Shown here: one piece after another, positions 12,004-25,245 of the stretch
How the letters are laid out: each line of letters starts with the position of its first letter
Position numbering within the stretch: position 1 is the stretch's first letter
Position numbers and translations under genes: made by a program
The notes under the pieces: generated by a model
Databases searched by the model: none
What the model was told of the DNA's origin: nothing
The model's input: only the letters and a program-made list of their open reading frames with translations
Assembly: GCF_037392515.1 (NCBI RefSeq)
Contig: NC_090283.1
Coordinates: 27,172,249 to 27,236,248, forward strand
Length of the DNA stretch: 64,000 bases
Reading direction: 5' to 3'
Origin: Haliotis asinina
Lineage: Eukaryota; Mollusca; Gastropoda; Lepetellida; Haliotidae

Positions 12004-12900
12004 CCCCACTGACAGACACCCGTTTGGCAGCCTATTAACTGACAAACACTGAACTAGACTGTTAATTAGGGTAAGAACCACGGGTGTAATGGAACAGTCC
12101 ATTGTCTTGTGATTATAGTAGGGTGATCCTGAAAGAGATTCGTTACTGAGAGCACTCCATGGCAACACTGACATGAAGCGTCATTTATTTACATTTTCTA
12201 AATAAATCATAATTAAGTGTAGTTATCATTGTGTGAATATTCCACTTCCTATTCCACATGAATAATATTTTGGTGTACATTTTCCTTTCACGTAGATATA
12301 AAATTTAATGATGCAACAGAGTCGCAATTTCCAACAGCTGAGGGAATACTATGCCATATTTTAACTGCAGACAGAATAGATGACGCTGAATACCTCAGTC
12401 AGGTACGTTTGGGAAACATTATTGGAGCTTCGAAACTCATAGCTGGCCAGGTTGCCTAACACAGGTTGGGGTGTCTCCTGAATAAAAAACTGGCGTTTGT
12501 TCGAATTAGCAGGTAGTTTAATAATTTCTGAAATGCTCCTATCATTTTTGACAATGTTTTTAGCAAGATGCTTGTAACTCCCGTTAGACGAGAAGACAAT
12601 AGTTTAAGAAAATCAAACGTTTTCATATTCTTTTCGACTGTCACAGTAAATATAGCTCCTGTTTTTTCTTGAGTTTTTGTTTAGACTATTCCATTATGTG
12701 TAGGTAACAGGTAGCAGCTATCTGTTCATTGAACGGTACGTTGTTTTTTAATGATCACTCGTTTGAGTTAACATTTCACTGACTGCACTGACATTACTTA
12801 AATATTGCTTGCTAAACAATCATTCAACCCAACATTTTGATTCAGAAATCTGAAAGAATAATTTCGTAACTGATCATAATAAAAACACGAGCCCAGGTGT
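12004..12900. other. AT-rich intergenic DNA downstream of beta subunit gene 1
   Basis: No recognisable gene or SINE. It lies between the last SINE and the presumed 3' end of the minus-strand gene. Confidence 0.4.
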
Positions 12901-12909
12901 ATTAAAACA

Positions 12910-15099
12910 AAATTTTATTCCGTTTCACAGACATCTGGTTAACATTCTACAGTGGTGTACAGAACTAAAAGCAAACGACAAATCGCACCTTACAGAAGAA
13001 ACATCTTTCCCTGTGAGGTGTGATATTTAAATTAGGACAGCGAAGTACTTGTGTCTGAAGGGATAATTTGAAACTGATGTTAAAACAGACAAATACAAAG
13101 AGATAAAAAGAAATGAACCTTGATGTAGTTTAACAATTTGGAAATAAGTACATGCAAATTGTTCTGAAAATGTGAAGAATGTGACACAAATTATTGAAGA
13201 AATGCCATGCAGTCTAGCAACCCAATCATCTTGTGGTAATCTTGTACTTACAACCTGTATGACCTGCCGAATTCATTGTAGCATTTGCAGGAATCTAAAA
13301 CGACCACAGTGGACATTGCCATAAAAAGACAAAAATATTAAAATCCGACAATGTGAATGTAGAAATGCATAGTACTGGTGAAAGTCCGACAAACATCTCG
13401 GCCAAACAAGGGTTTCAACCCATTTCTAAACATGGCTCACAATATTGGATTCTTACAAGTGATCATAAGAAATAAATGAGGCAATGGAGAAATATTCATT
13501 TGATAGTTTCCAAACTAATGATTCCAACTATGGCACATACATTTCTCAACACTACCTTCTTCTGTTTAAGAGATGGCAATACTTTGGGTATATACTTTTC
13601 AGATGTACTGTCAAAGACTTATGTCACACGTGATAACAATGTTATGTGTCACCAAAATTGTTTGGTGAATGTGTTCAAATCAAGATTCCTCCCTGAATAG
13701 AATGTCCTAAGATATCACACACATACATATATATTTATCTACCTATATGGGAATGTGCTGACAAATGGTGAAATAAGTGATGGTCAATTTCAACCATCAG
13801 GATTTGCTCCTTATTGAGACACACATTTATACATACACTTTCTGCACTGTGGGTTGAAGTGATTATCCAGGCACTCTTTCAGAAATCAGGAGTGCAATAA
13901 AATCTTCAATGCAGCAGATGATTTACGAGCATGCATATTTCCCTTCCAAAGACTGAACCAAATCACATTTTCTTAAAACATAATTCCTTGTCAAACACAT
14001 ACCAACTCCATAGGCATATATCCCCTATATCCAAAAGCCAGCCTATGCATGAATTTTCTTGCACACTTCACCATTCACACAATGTGCCACATACAATGAT
14101 GGAGTCCCTACCAAATGTAGGGTTACCTTCACTTGTAAACTTCACCAACAAGGAACACCTTGTCAATCAACATCACATTTGCACAATGAACACTCTCAGA
14201 CAAAACCATTGGCTGTAATAAATGTATGGAATGCCTTATGAAACAATTCCACTATATCAAGGGAAGCTTTTGAAAAGATTAAATTACACTTGATGACAAA
14301 TAGAATAAAGAGCTTGCTTCATAAGGCACTCCATTTCTAGTCAGCTGACATTCCAGATTATATGATAGACAATATATCTATTTCTCTAAGACATTTTTAT
14401 CTACAAAATTATGAAACTGAATCTATCACACGATTAAAAACCTTTTTTTCAGATTGTCATAAGATGGCATCTGTTTAATGACATTTTCTCTCCACTGTCA
14501 AGTTCAGAATAACGTAATAGGACACACAAAATGCCCAGTTTCTAATAGCATAGAAACATATATTTCTAACAACCAATAATGAAAAAAAAAGATCTGGACG
14601 AAAAAGAAAGAATCTCAATGCTAACAATCTTCTATTTACACATTTTTACAAAAAGCATCTGATATCTATTCAGCTACATCTAAAATCTTATATAATTAGT
14701 TAAAAATTATAAACATCATTCACACAAAGTTTTAACAATGTTTAATAAGACTTATTTATTTATTTTTATCACATTTGGTAACAATTTCATCTTTGACATC
14801 CAAGATGTATTTCTTACATTTGTTACAGTTATTACTGGTGTTAATTTTTCCAGCCCTTTGGAGCGGAGGGATTTTAATAATAACCCTTTCGGACGCAAGT
14901 CATATTTACATAGACTGACCTTCAAAACAGTGCTACACTTCATTAATACTTTATATCTGAACAAACAGCACTGTTAACCTCCACTTTTTAACAAAGTCAA
15001 TGAATATGTATATATTAAGGATCAGGCCTTCATGATATGACTTTGTCCCACCGAGTATTCCCAAATTGATAAATGCCTATTATTTAACAAGTCCAAACA
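12910..15099 (-). other. Probable 3' untranslated region of beta subunit gene 1
   Basis: AT-rich, gene-sense continuation after the stop codon at 15100-15102. Minus-strand AATAAA-type poly(A) signals can be read at about 14755-14770 (AATAAATAAATAAG) and at about 12913-12919 (GAATAAAATT). Either could be used, giving a tail of roughly 0.34 or 2.2 kb. Only short frames occur. Extent is inferred. Confidence 0.4.
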
Positions 15100-15339
15100 T
15101 TAATCCACAATGATTTCAAAGTGAATGCTGCCCTGTCTGTCTGTCCTATCGTGCCAGATGTTTCTTGCCCAGGCTTTGCACTCTATAAGCATCCCAACAT
15201 TTGGGGTAATATTGGCGAGATGGAGAAATACCAAAGGCGAAAGGTAGCCCTTCTGGTTCTTGTAGGGGTAGTATTTCAAGTCAAAGCCTTGTTGTGGCAG
15301 ATACTCGATCTCTCCCAGGTTCTCGTTATCACCAGGGTT
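15100..15339 (-). CDS. Beta subunit gene 1, coding exon 6 with stop
   Basis: Acceptor TTTTTCAG; 79 codons from NPGDNENLGE to HFEIIVD, then TAA. Contains the YYPY block, sequon NIT and the last disulfide cysteine (IECKAWARN). Confidence 0.95.
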   Translation of the reverse strand, partial: NPGDNENLGEIEYLPQQGFDLKYYPYKNQKGYLSPLVFLHLANITPNVGMLIECKAWARNIWHDRTDRQGSIHFEIIVD

Positions 15340-18300
15340 CTGAAAAACAAGATGAACTACAATCAAACCAATGTTAAATACATGGCGGGAATACAAAAAG
15401 ATGGCTATATTTGGTAATCATGAGGGATTTTAAGTATTTTCTGCCATTTTTTTGGAAAACTCCTACCTTTTGGTTCAAAATAGAATTTTCTAAATGTACT
15501 GTATATCATCTGTTCTTATTTTCAGCTGTAGAAGTTTAACACTGCATTGAACTTGTTAATGTATGTCATAGAATTATGGACTTTAGTCATCATGGTGTCA
15601 CCAGGCTCTGTTACACACGTCTCATCTATGAATGGCAGTTCTAGCCATTAATTCAAATTCTCAAACTAAGATTGGCCTTGGCTGCCAACTTGCTGAGGTG
15701 ATCCAGACTAATACCCACCATCAGAACACTCTCCCCTTGTCCCATAATCCAGTTTGTCAAACTAGTTTGGAGAACCCACTATGGTCTCAACACAAACACC
15801 TTTAAGTGGAAGCAACAAAAGACTCACCTCTCCCTCACAGGTGACCCAAACACGGGTCGGGTCATATCTTTCCTTAAGGCTCTGGGGCATGTTATCTGGC
15901 AGACTGTCAGCCTCAAAAGGCTCAGGAAGCCAGTCAAATACCTGAATAAAAACACTCAATGTCAACACAAAAAAAATCGGAAAACACTGGTAATGAAATC
16001 TGTACAATTCTCAAGAAAATCAGGAGAGAATACAAACTCATTATTCTAAAGATTCCTTTGAGCATTAACTAATAAAGCAAAATGCAGGGTATTAATTCTA
16101 AAAAAAATGATGAACTTTACCTTGTTTAACTTGAGCAGAATGCAAGGTTTCCCAGCTTTGAATCCAAAGTCCTCTCCACATTTAGCTAGTGTAGCATTGA
16201 GATCAAACATGCAGGCTGTAGACTTGTCAGGGCGAGCCACACCATCAGGACAATCTTCTAAGTCACCACTGGCATTTCTGTGATCTACGAACAAAGTATA
16301 ACAAATAGTATCAGTAACAACAGTTTGCTTGTCAACATTCTGCACCACCTGATCTTATTCAAGATCGCTTGATTGTTGATTGTTGATTGTTGATATCAGC
16401 ATTATTACAAGCATAAGGCGACCTTACTCAAGACTGCATAGTGACCACTCTATCCAACCAAAATATTCAGTCCAGTAAATAGCAATACCATCATAATGAT
16501 CCAAACATTGTAACATGGTACTGCACATAACCTGGGTTTGTAAACAGTTTGAGAAATGCAAAGACAGATAACAAAACTTAACAAGAAAAAAAAGGAATCT
16601 GAAAGAGTATGCTGCTTAGGGTACAATTCCCTTTGTCTGACAATTTCAAAAACATTTATTATGGTAGAAGATATCCAGAGGAACAAGGCGAAAATATTGC
16701 AAATAAAACATTATAGTTTCAGCACCACTACTAACAACAGATGCATTTCATTGCATTCAGACATAAAGGCAATTTGGGAAACTTTACATGAAATAATGCA
16801 GATATTACAAGGAGACCATGGCATAAAATGACCCAACTGACTTTTGAGAGTTAAAATACTGAAATTCTATAAACCTGAGGAAACCTTCAACATAAAGATG
16901 AATCAGTTCCAAAACAGAAGACAAGTTACAAAGAGCATTACTTTTGATTGCTCTCCAGAGCTATGGTGTATCTTCCTGTATTTTTCAGATATAACCAACA
17001 GCAATATGATGCCTGACAATTAACCTCAATTTGTTGAAATGTTTGATCAGGATTTTTCAAACAATTCTTCACATAATCCTGTCAAATTATAAGGGGCGTA
17101 TGCTTCAACTTTCAAATATTAAGAATGACAGTATATCTGAAATATAAAGTTTTATTAACTTGGCTACTCACTTTTATCCAGGTACTCATTGATGTGCTTT
17201 ACATATGGTTCATAACTTTTTGCATCGGCCATCTCATAACGGATTAAAGTGGTGGCGAGGTCTGGCATTGGCCGGAATCCCATTCCTGAAAACAATAATG
17301 TCTTTAAATCTCGGAAAATTAAAAAATCATTATCACAGAGGGTGCAAATATACCTTCTATGAGCAAATGGCAACACTACCACATATAAGGACATCATACC
17401 TAACAAGTAGTATTCAAGATTAATGAAAACCCTTGCAAATATGAACAGGCTACTGGGCTTGAAAAAATGTTACTAAATAGAGGAAAAACACAAAATAATA
17501 CAGAAATTCTTGATGCTATTATTGGATCCTAAAACATGGTCCAACAAATACCTACTTTCATTAGCATACCACTTTTCTCACACACTGACAACACTGTTTT
17601 CACTTTCAAATTGAAACTGAACTCTGTACCTGGATTTCCTCTAATTAAACTATCGGTATGGATCAGCCTGGGGAAATGCTCGTCCAGTGTAGTGCTGAAG
17701 ACAGCATAGCAAGCCGAAAAGAAGCCCGCAAGACACGCATAGTAGATTATGTAGAATACAGTGATCTCTCCTGCAAGAGAAAATAACAATTTGCATGACT
17801 GGCATCAGATAACATCGCCCAGTAATCAACATCTGTCGCAAATAAAGTTGAGAATGGAGAGTAAATGATACCATTTATGTAATGAAATCAAACATATATT
17901 TAGAGTTGCACTTTCTCAGTAAAAAGTACATTCTGTCGGTTACCTAGTTCCCAGTACACTTCTTCAGCAACCTATCCCACTCAGCCGAAGCGAGTTCCAC
18001 TACTTCTAAATGGGGTTACACTTACAATTTTCCTTGTCACAGACCTTTCAAGACTGTTTGAAACACAATCCTCACTTCTCTAGACACTAGTATACAGTGA
18101 CGTTTGTTCAAATGCAATCATCTAATTTATCATTGCTTTTCATGCATTTTTTTAAATGAAGTGACGCTGATGTTTATCTTGGTTACAGGTGTGATATCAG
18201 AATGGCTCACTTGTTGAAAGCATTTTATATCACTGGTGCCACGTGTCAGTTCTAATAAGTAATGCACAAGTACTTACTGATCTATGCCCTTACAATAAAT

Positions 18301-21300
18301 TGCCATCCCTTGTTAGGGCCAAATATATCAAGTCTTGATAAAGAAGTTTTACATAAATGTTTGATTGGCTCAAATGTCTGACATTTTCAGTGACATGCCT
18401 TTAAACTCAATCGGTTTGGCAACCATTCATGGATTCATTGGGAGGTCACGGGTTGCCTCACACTGCTGTAGATGGGACATACTATATAGGGAAGCTTTTT
18501 ACATATCACATTAGCAATGACTATATGAGCTGCAGGTTGTTCTAAACACTAGCAACAATCTGATTTCTTTGGCACGTTTGTCCTTCACATTTCCTGCCAG
18601 TAGACCCATTAGTTAAGTGTACTCATAAGCTGTGACAAAGGTAATAACCTTTTCTCCTTGGCCACTGAACCGTGAATAGCACATTGACTTTCCATGACAT
18701 TCCCTATCAAGGCACCTCTTGCCATGGGCAATTACAAACTGGTTTTCCTCCACAAGCTGATACAAGATTACATAACAGTTTCAAGCAATTGACACTTGAT
18801 ATCAAGGGCATTACCTGGAACCTGTTGGGAAATGTTATATCATTCAGTGTAATGATTGCTGAACAGGTTTGTCAATTTGAAAATGAGAAGAATTTCACAA
18901 TGGGGTTATCTCAATGACAAGGAAAAAAGTTTAACTGATTACCTGTAAAATGGGTCATACCATTCAAATTGGGGGAATAAATAATTACAGAGCAATTTTG
19001 TAGGGTTAATGACTGATGTTCTGAGGGATTTTGCTTCTAAAGGAGTGATGTTATTTACTATTACATTTCAGGGAAGAATTAGTAAATGTTCCAAGGTAAC
19101 TTTCAAACAGAATTTCATGTTTTCATTGTGAAAATCTTGAGGAATTTCAGGAATAGAATGAGAAGCATGTCCTTTAAAAACTCGCTTCAACCAGCAAAAT
19201 CATCCATAAATTTGTTCTACAAATTAGTGAAGAATTTATGCCACTGATCCCCTAATGGAAATATGTGTGCACTGAACTTGTTACTCAGTGCTGTCCGTAC
19301 ACCATGAAACCATAGTAACAACACAATCTCTGCCATGGATCTTCTGAAATCAATATAATCAAACAGGCAACAGACTAGCTTGAAAATCAGCTTCATTCCC
19401 AGCAGACACTTCGAGAAAATACAATCATCTTTGACATACATGTCAGGGTGCTCCAATTCCAAATGACATTCACAATGTCAAAAGTGTCTATTCTGGGACA
19501 CATATGCTTAAAATATCTATCCCATAAATCATACTGTATGACTACAGGACCTGCAAATACGATGCTCATAGCAAACTTCCAAAAATACACTGATACTTTT
19601 AAACAGAAGAACAGGACAAATAATATTAGTTTCAGCACAAACAGTCAAACATTTGTCTACAGCATTTTCTATTTTCAGCACCCCTTATAACCTTGATTAC
19701 TGCCCTACCCATGACTGAATGGTACCCTTGTCAAGCAAGTGACAGGAGTCATTACACTATTGTTGATTTCTATGGAACTAATGATCACAAGCATCAACAT
19801 GCTTAGCAAAACAACTTTATTCATCCTTCACATAACATAAGAAAACAAAGGTAATATACTCATTCTTACTGCATATGATTTCCTTCTTAATTATTCATGC
19901 AAAAGGACCGACTGCAAGGTTACACTTAACTTAAAAACACTGACTTTATTCTTTCCTCATCACAGCACAAAAAAAACAAGTATTTAACTGTCAGAGATGA
20001 TCTTTTATAAGCTGTAATTTACCTGATGAAATTTCCTACACACATTCTGTAAAATTTAATGGAACATTTCCCTACTTCAAACATTAACAGTAAACCTTCA
20101 AATTGTGCTGCTCTGGAAACATGGCTAACAATTTGGGGAACCTATTCCCCAGAGCTAAAGTGGCCAGGTGAGAGTCCGCGTTTGACCTATATTTCTCAGG
20201 GTGACCTGAAACCATTGGGCCACAGGCATTATTAACCTGACATGACAGTGAAATGTCCTCATCCTGACGTTCTTCTAGGCTACCGTAAAGAAGTTCTCTG
20301 AGCATACAGCTTGCTCCATGGAGCATGCAGCTCCATGGAGCATGCATATTAGCATAATACTATTTGCCTAACCACTGTCTTCGCCAGCAAAACTCAATAA
20401 AAGCTTAGAAGTAAAAATCTATTAAGTTTCCACAAATTTTGCTTAGTGAAATGCAAACATCCAAAATATCACTTAACCACCAGGTAAATGCAGCCACCCT
20501 TGCAGAAAGGGTTGAATTAACTGAACATTAAGATCAGCAACTTTGGATCACGTTCATGGTAAATCCTAACACAAAACATGTTTACCATTATAGATTATTT
20601 CTTAAATGAAAACCAAATAGAAATTATTATAAAAAGTTTTAGTCATCTCTCAACAAAACTTTATATATAGCAGTTACTTTTAAATGCAGGTTGCAGAAAA
20701 TGCATTCAATTGCAAGGTGATATGGAAACGTTCTGGGATCAGTAACCAATTACTCAAGTTAAGGCTTTCAGTGTGTAAATTCTGGCCTCAAAATGTTTGG
20801 AAACATAGTACTACCGGTTCATGGTGTTGGAAGTGGTGGATGGAGGGACAAAACAACAAGGCAATATTATGAAATGTCAAACATATAATGCCCCATGAAT
20901 CTGAAACACTGGTATCATGCAAGACACTAACTGTCTAATATCACCACACCAAGAGTTATTGATAAATAATTCCGATAGATGATTTAGATAAGAAAACTAT
21001 TCATTACAAGTTGTAACGAAACTAGCACCGATGTAACGTGCCCATGGAAAAATTCTCTTCCAATTTACTATCTGTACATCATTTCGGGGGACCGTCCACC
21101 CAAACAATAACAAGATATTCAAGCAGGGCAGATTGATTAATACTCTTGAATGCATTAGATCGCTTTTGTAAGGGAAAGTACATCATTTCATATTTCTCTA
21201 GTAATGCTATGTCTGAACAGAAGCCGACCAAACATGCACGGGGGTGCTGCTCGCTCCTGTTTTCGAGGACAAACTGCACAAGAATATAATATCCACTTAC

Positions 21301-21406
21301 CCCAATTCCTGCCAGATCTTCCTAGGACTTCACCTGTTTCAGAATTGTAAAGAAACGTACAGAAATTGGTAAATTTCTGCTTAACCGTAAGTTTGTTTTC
21401 CGCCAT
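15100..21406 (-). CDS. Na+/K+-ATPase beta subunit, tandem copy 1 (six coding exons, 292 aa)
   Basis: Single-pass type II glycoprotein partner of the P-type cation ATPase alpha subunit; the family is needed for alpha folding, delivery to the plasma membrane and K+ affinity. Coding exons, 5' to 3': 21406-21301, 17770-17630, 17285-17172, 16284-16121, 15941-15828 and 15339-15100. All join in frame with GT-AG introns of phases 1,1,1,0,0. The cytosolic tail (residues 1-36) has the family pattern YNSETGEVLGRSGRNWG. One membrane span covers about residues 37-61. The ectodomain shows GKPCILLKLNK, YYPY (236-239) and CKAWARN, six cysteines (132, 145, 156, 168, 210, 267) matching the three conserved disulfides, and three N-glycosylation sequons (N124, N150, N256). 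The start is the first ATG in frame, in a strong context (ACCATGG). Length is normal for the family. An H+/K+-ATPase-type partner cannot be excluded from sequence alone. Confidence 0.95.
15828..15941 (-). CDS. Beta subunit gene 1, coding exon 5
   Basis: Acceptor TTATTCAG; VFDWLPEPFEADSLPDNMPQ to VWVTCEGE (38 codons); donor GTGAGT; holds the fifth ectodomain cysteine. Confidence 0.92.
16121..16284 (-). CDS. Beta subunit gene 1, coding exon 4
   Basis: Acceptor TTCGTAG; carries four of the six ectodomain cysteines, sequons NAS and NAT, and the hallmark GKPCILLKLNK just before donor GTAAAG. Confidence 0.93.
17172..17285 (-). CDS. Beta subunit gene 1, coding exon 3
   Basis: Acceptor GTTTTCAG; MGFRPMPDLATTLIRY matches the family block after the membrane span; ends at LDK plus one base; donor GTGAGT. 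Confidence 0.92.
17630..17770 (-). CDS. Beta subunit gene 1, coding exon 2 (membrane span)
   Basis: Acceptor TCTCTTGCAG; begins EITVFYIIYYACLAGFF, the membrane span; ends NP plus the first base of Gly; donor GTACAG. The preceding intron is about 3.5 kb. Confidence 0.92.
20308..20345. repeat. Duplicated 12-bp palindrome
   Basis: GCTCCATGGAGC and AGCTCCATGGAGC occur back to back inside intron 1 of beta subunit gene 1. Confidence 0.8.
21301..21406 (-). CDS. Beta subunit gene 1, coding exon 1
   Basis: Encodes MAENKLTVKQ through GRSGRNW plus the first base of a Gly codon. Donor GTAAGT at 21300. The frame stays open upstream to about 21520 but without another ATG. Confidence 0.92.
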
Positions 21407-21660
21407 GGTGAACGCAGAACAAGGAGAGAGATCTAACCTTGACGAGAACCCGGATGATGGATGCGCAAGGCGATACCAGTCGCTACTTTTCTTCGGCTTG
21501 TCGTCACGGTCACGTGACACCGGCCTTAGGCAATATTAGCATATTTCAATTAGGTGCTCGCTGACTCCGTCCTTCGTTTACCCTGCTCAGCCAATCGCAC
21601 CGTTTGGGACAACATGAAGAATATTACAAAACATTGCGCACTAAAGCGTAATTGATTGTA
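21407..21660 (-). promoter_or_regulatory. Probable 5' UTR and promoter region of beta subunit gene 1
   Basis: Directly upstream of the ATG. A CACGTG E-box lies at about 21511 and a CCAAT motif (plus strand, within CAGCCAATCG) near 21591. No TATA box at a convincing spacing. Assigned from position only. Confidence 0.35.
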
Positions 21661-23070
21661 ATTGTTGTGTGAAGAGAGAATGAGAGCAATACAGGTCAAA
21701 GGAGAATTTAACGTCAGACGTGAGACCTTGATAACAATGATAATTTATCAGTTTTAGCATATATGTAGTATTAAAACGTGTAAACCGCAATATTTCGATT
21801 AATAGTAATCAGGTCTAGTATCTGGTTAATATGACTATTCATGATATTCTTTTGCATTGTATGTTTATAATGTGTGTAGGTTTACTTTGTTTGCGACAGT
21901 TGTATCTTGTCAACAACTCCTTGATCATGTTTTTTTTTTCCAAGAGGGCAAAGAATTCCCTGGCTCCTTGTCCCACACCTGTAAGGCAGCATACAAAATT
22001 AAATGTTTCTCGGGCACATTTTTATTTTCAAAAGTGACGAGGGCGGTAGGACTTATACGAAAAAAGAATTGATAGCAAAAAAGTGACGAGGGAGGAACAC
22101 ATTATATTTTCTCACTCTCAGAAATACAGCTTGGGAAATTTAGCACGTCTTAATGAGTTGTAGATTCAGTCACACTCGTTCTTACAGACGCTCATTCTTA
22201 TAGTGGACAAATGGATAATCTTGACGAGGTCATGTCAAAATTATTTTTTTAAATTGTAATAAAAATTGTTACGCGCACAAATAAGGATGACGCGACGATC
22301 CCCTAGAAACAATTCATTTTTTAAAATTTATCCAAGTAGGAATTCTGCAATAAAATATTAAACAAAACCAAAAATTGAATCATAACTTTACATGATAGTG
22401 TTCATTACAAACCCAACAAAATATTTTTTGTGTGTGTCGAAAGATTTGTTTCAGATTTCAGTATTACTGAAACCATTATTGTAAATAGACAACGTCACAG
22501 CAGTTTGCATAATGGCTCCGGATACTGTTACCTGAAGGAAATGTCCGTGTCAAACTACACTTAGACAGCCCGACAGTACAAATAATATGGTCAAATGTAA
22601 TTGAAAGTTCTTCTGTGGTCTTTTGGGGGATATTTGTTGATGTTGCTAAACGTTCTGCGTTACAGTTAGACCCAAAGACACTTAAAATCATTTCTATTTT
22701 TCATGCAATCATATAAGAAATGCGAAACAGGTTTGGATGCAGATGTATTCTTCGACTCTCAAGCACGTGACAATTGACCCTGGATACCTCAAGGCCATTG
22801 TCAATGGCTGTCAAATGTGTACTTACGTTTAAACAATACCTGTCCATTTGATGTCCACAAATGGCCCCAAGACACACTGAGCACTGTGATGCGAAATTAC
22901 GTAACTAGGGATAATATGTCAAACAATCCTTTGATCTGACATACAAACAGAGGCTCAAGGAAAATAGTATACTTTTCACCTTTGTTGCGCGGTCCTGGGA
23001 CATTTTTTGGGAACAAGCTTGAATTTTTTGTGTGTTTTATACGTTATTGTGTGCTTAAAGCTTGTATTTC
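21661..23070. other. AT-rich intergenic DNA, no recognised gene
   Basis: No SINE and no known protein similarity. Lies upstream of beta subunit gene 1. Confidence 0.4.
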
Positions 23071-23078
23071 AACTTGTG

Positions 23079-23165
23079 TGAGAGTGAGTGAGTGAGTGAG
23101 TGAGTGTGTGTGTGTGTGTGTGTGTGTGTTTTGTGTGTGTGTTTTGTGTGATTTTTTTGGGGGGT
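23079..23165. repeat. (GTGA)n/(TG)n microsatellite
   Basis: GAGTGAGTGAGTGAGTG passes into a TG run and then a G-rich stretch (to about 23175). Confidence 0.95.
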
Positions 23166-23231
23166 GGGTGGGGGTGGTAGTTGTTGCTTTTTTATTTTCA
23201 GTAATTGATTTTACAGTATACTCAAGTCGAG

Positions 23232-23325
23232 GGCCTGTGGGGTAGCTAGTGGTTAAAGGGTTCGTTCGTCACACCAAAGACCGGGTTCCATTCCCCACGA
23301 AGCGTACCACAGAAGGTTACGGAAA
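23232..23325 (+). mobile_element. SINE family A, head only
   Basis: TGTGGGGTAGCTAGTGGTTA, TCGTTCGTCACACCAAAGAC and GGGTTCCATTCCCCACG; the body and tail are lost. Confidence 0.65.
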
Positions 23326-24071
23326 AGATAGGATAATTTATATATTGTTGGGAAATCAAAAAGATAATTGTTGAGTTAAAGGATTACAACAAACTCCGTA
23401 CCTCAAGAGAACCACTACAGACCATTTTAGTTCGTCTTAACTTTGTTCGTCATAACCTTTGAACCCGCAGTATGTGTTCGGGACAAGGCAGTTTGTCATA
23501 CACGTCGTTGTTGTAGAATAAAGTTAAAGGGGCGGGTTGTTTTTATTAAAAGACTAAACAAAATAAAGATAGTTGTGAAAACGTTGCAGTCGATCCATAA
23601 ATTCAGTGCTTAATTGGATTGTTCGAGAAAGATGACATAGCTGTCTAGATGCCATAACAGCCATCGAAGAACAAACATTGCAGCAAACACATGGTCTCTG
23701 AACACATTTGATAAATTTGATGTGTTACTCGTGTTATTGTTTTGTGATTTAATTAAATGAAACTCAATTAAATGAAACAATATTAAAGCGTTTGACTATT
23801 TTGTGACTTGTTCGCATCCAAATACATGATGGTTTTGTTGCAGTCCTAAACGTAACCCTTTTGACTGAATTTTACAGCTTCCTTCCTACAATACTGCCCG
23901 TTCGCCTAAATTATATAACCACATGTCCAATAGGCTTGCTCCATCCCCTGTATAGAATGGCTTATAAATTCACTAGAACTAGAAACACTGTTTCAAGGCA
24001 TTGCAGTTTGACATAGATGGTTTTAATTTTATTTGTAAGAAGCCCTTTACTGCTGTACCTCTAGAAAGAAC
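23326..24071. other. No recognised gene
   Basis: AT-rich; no SINE or known coding similarity seen. Confidence 0.4.
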
Positions 24072-24190
24072 TGAGTATGGTTTTACACCCCTTTAGCAAT
24101 ATTCCAGCAACATCACTCCATGAGACACCAGAAATGGGCTTCACATATTGTACCCATGTGGGGATTCGAACCCGGGCCTGTGGCGTGCTC
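24072..24190 (-). mobile_element. SINE family A, 5' truncated
   Basis: TTTAGCAATATTCCAGCAAC, CACCAGAAATGGGCTTCACA, TTGTACCCATGTGGGGATTC and GAACCCGGGCC; the tRNA-like head is incomplete. Confidence 0.75.
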
Positions 24191-24374
24191 TAGCAAGAAA
24201 ATAGACTGAGTGTAAGTTATGCTTCCTATGATCAGGGGTGGGATAATCTACAACATATAGTCTGTATATAGTCTGCCTGATATTATCAAACAACCATATT
24301 TATACGTATTTATTGGGTGAAAAGGTGGGATAAAGGTATTTAGAAATCTATATACCTGAACATACACCTAAATA

Positions 24375-24407
24375 ATTATTTATTTATTTGTTTGTTTATT
24401 TGTTTGT

Positions 24408-24482
<75 letters not shown>

Positions 24483-24483
24483 T
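24375..24483. repeat. (TTTA)n microsatellite
   Basis: About 27 TTTA/TTTG tetranucleotides, purest in the right two thirds. Confidence 0.97.
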
Positions 24484-25245
24484 TCGGGGGGTTATTATCT
24501 TCGTCATTGTCTTTTCTTTTAGTTTTGGGTTTTTGTGGTGTGTGTGTTTGGAGGGGTGTATTTACAAGTTCTTGGGTTGCATAAAGCGCATGTCACCAGC
24601 GCACACTAACACTTTATCTCCACAAATAGTGCAACAGAGACAACAGAACGGGTTTGTGTGTGATTATGTAACATTGCGCGTTGAGCATTTATCACTGTTA
24701 TCGTGAGGATTGTGTAACCATGTAGACTGTGCCATGGCTAGACAGGTCAGTGTTACGGTCATGGGTCACGCCCGGTGTTAATTATCGATCGTGTTAGTGA
24801 TTGGCATTTATTATAGGCATAAACATGTCCTCTGTTTCCGATCTGTCACGATGCAGACACAAGATATATAAACCCTAGACCTCGCCCCATGTTACATCTC
24901 TGTTGCGTATCACAACTATGTACATTATTTTGGCACTGTGTCCGTACGCGAGTGCGTGTGCACTAATACAAACAAATTACGTCTAACACTGTTAGGATGC
25001 ACGTTAGCATGTGTCCCAGACCCCAGGACGTAACTTCAGGATGGGGTTTAACTAAAGTCTAGAATCGTTGAATACGTTTAGTATGTCCTAGCTTTCAAAT
25101 TAAAAAATTGTCTGGGTTTAGTTTGGATTTTATTCTATTTTTCACTTTAAGTTGTTTTTATTTTTTTGTTTTTTATTTATAAAGAAAGATGTTTTAGATA
25201 AGAAGATTATATGTAAGCAGGGAAACTCTAATATAGGTAGGAGTA
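24484..25245. other. No recognised gene
   Basis: Unique-looking sequence between a microsatellite and a palindrome; no known coding similarity. Confidence 0.4.

Noticed and set aside
24392-24706. Frame with repeated FIYL residues
   Set aside because: Translation of the (TTTA)n microsatellite.
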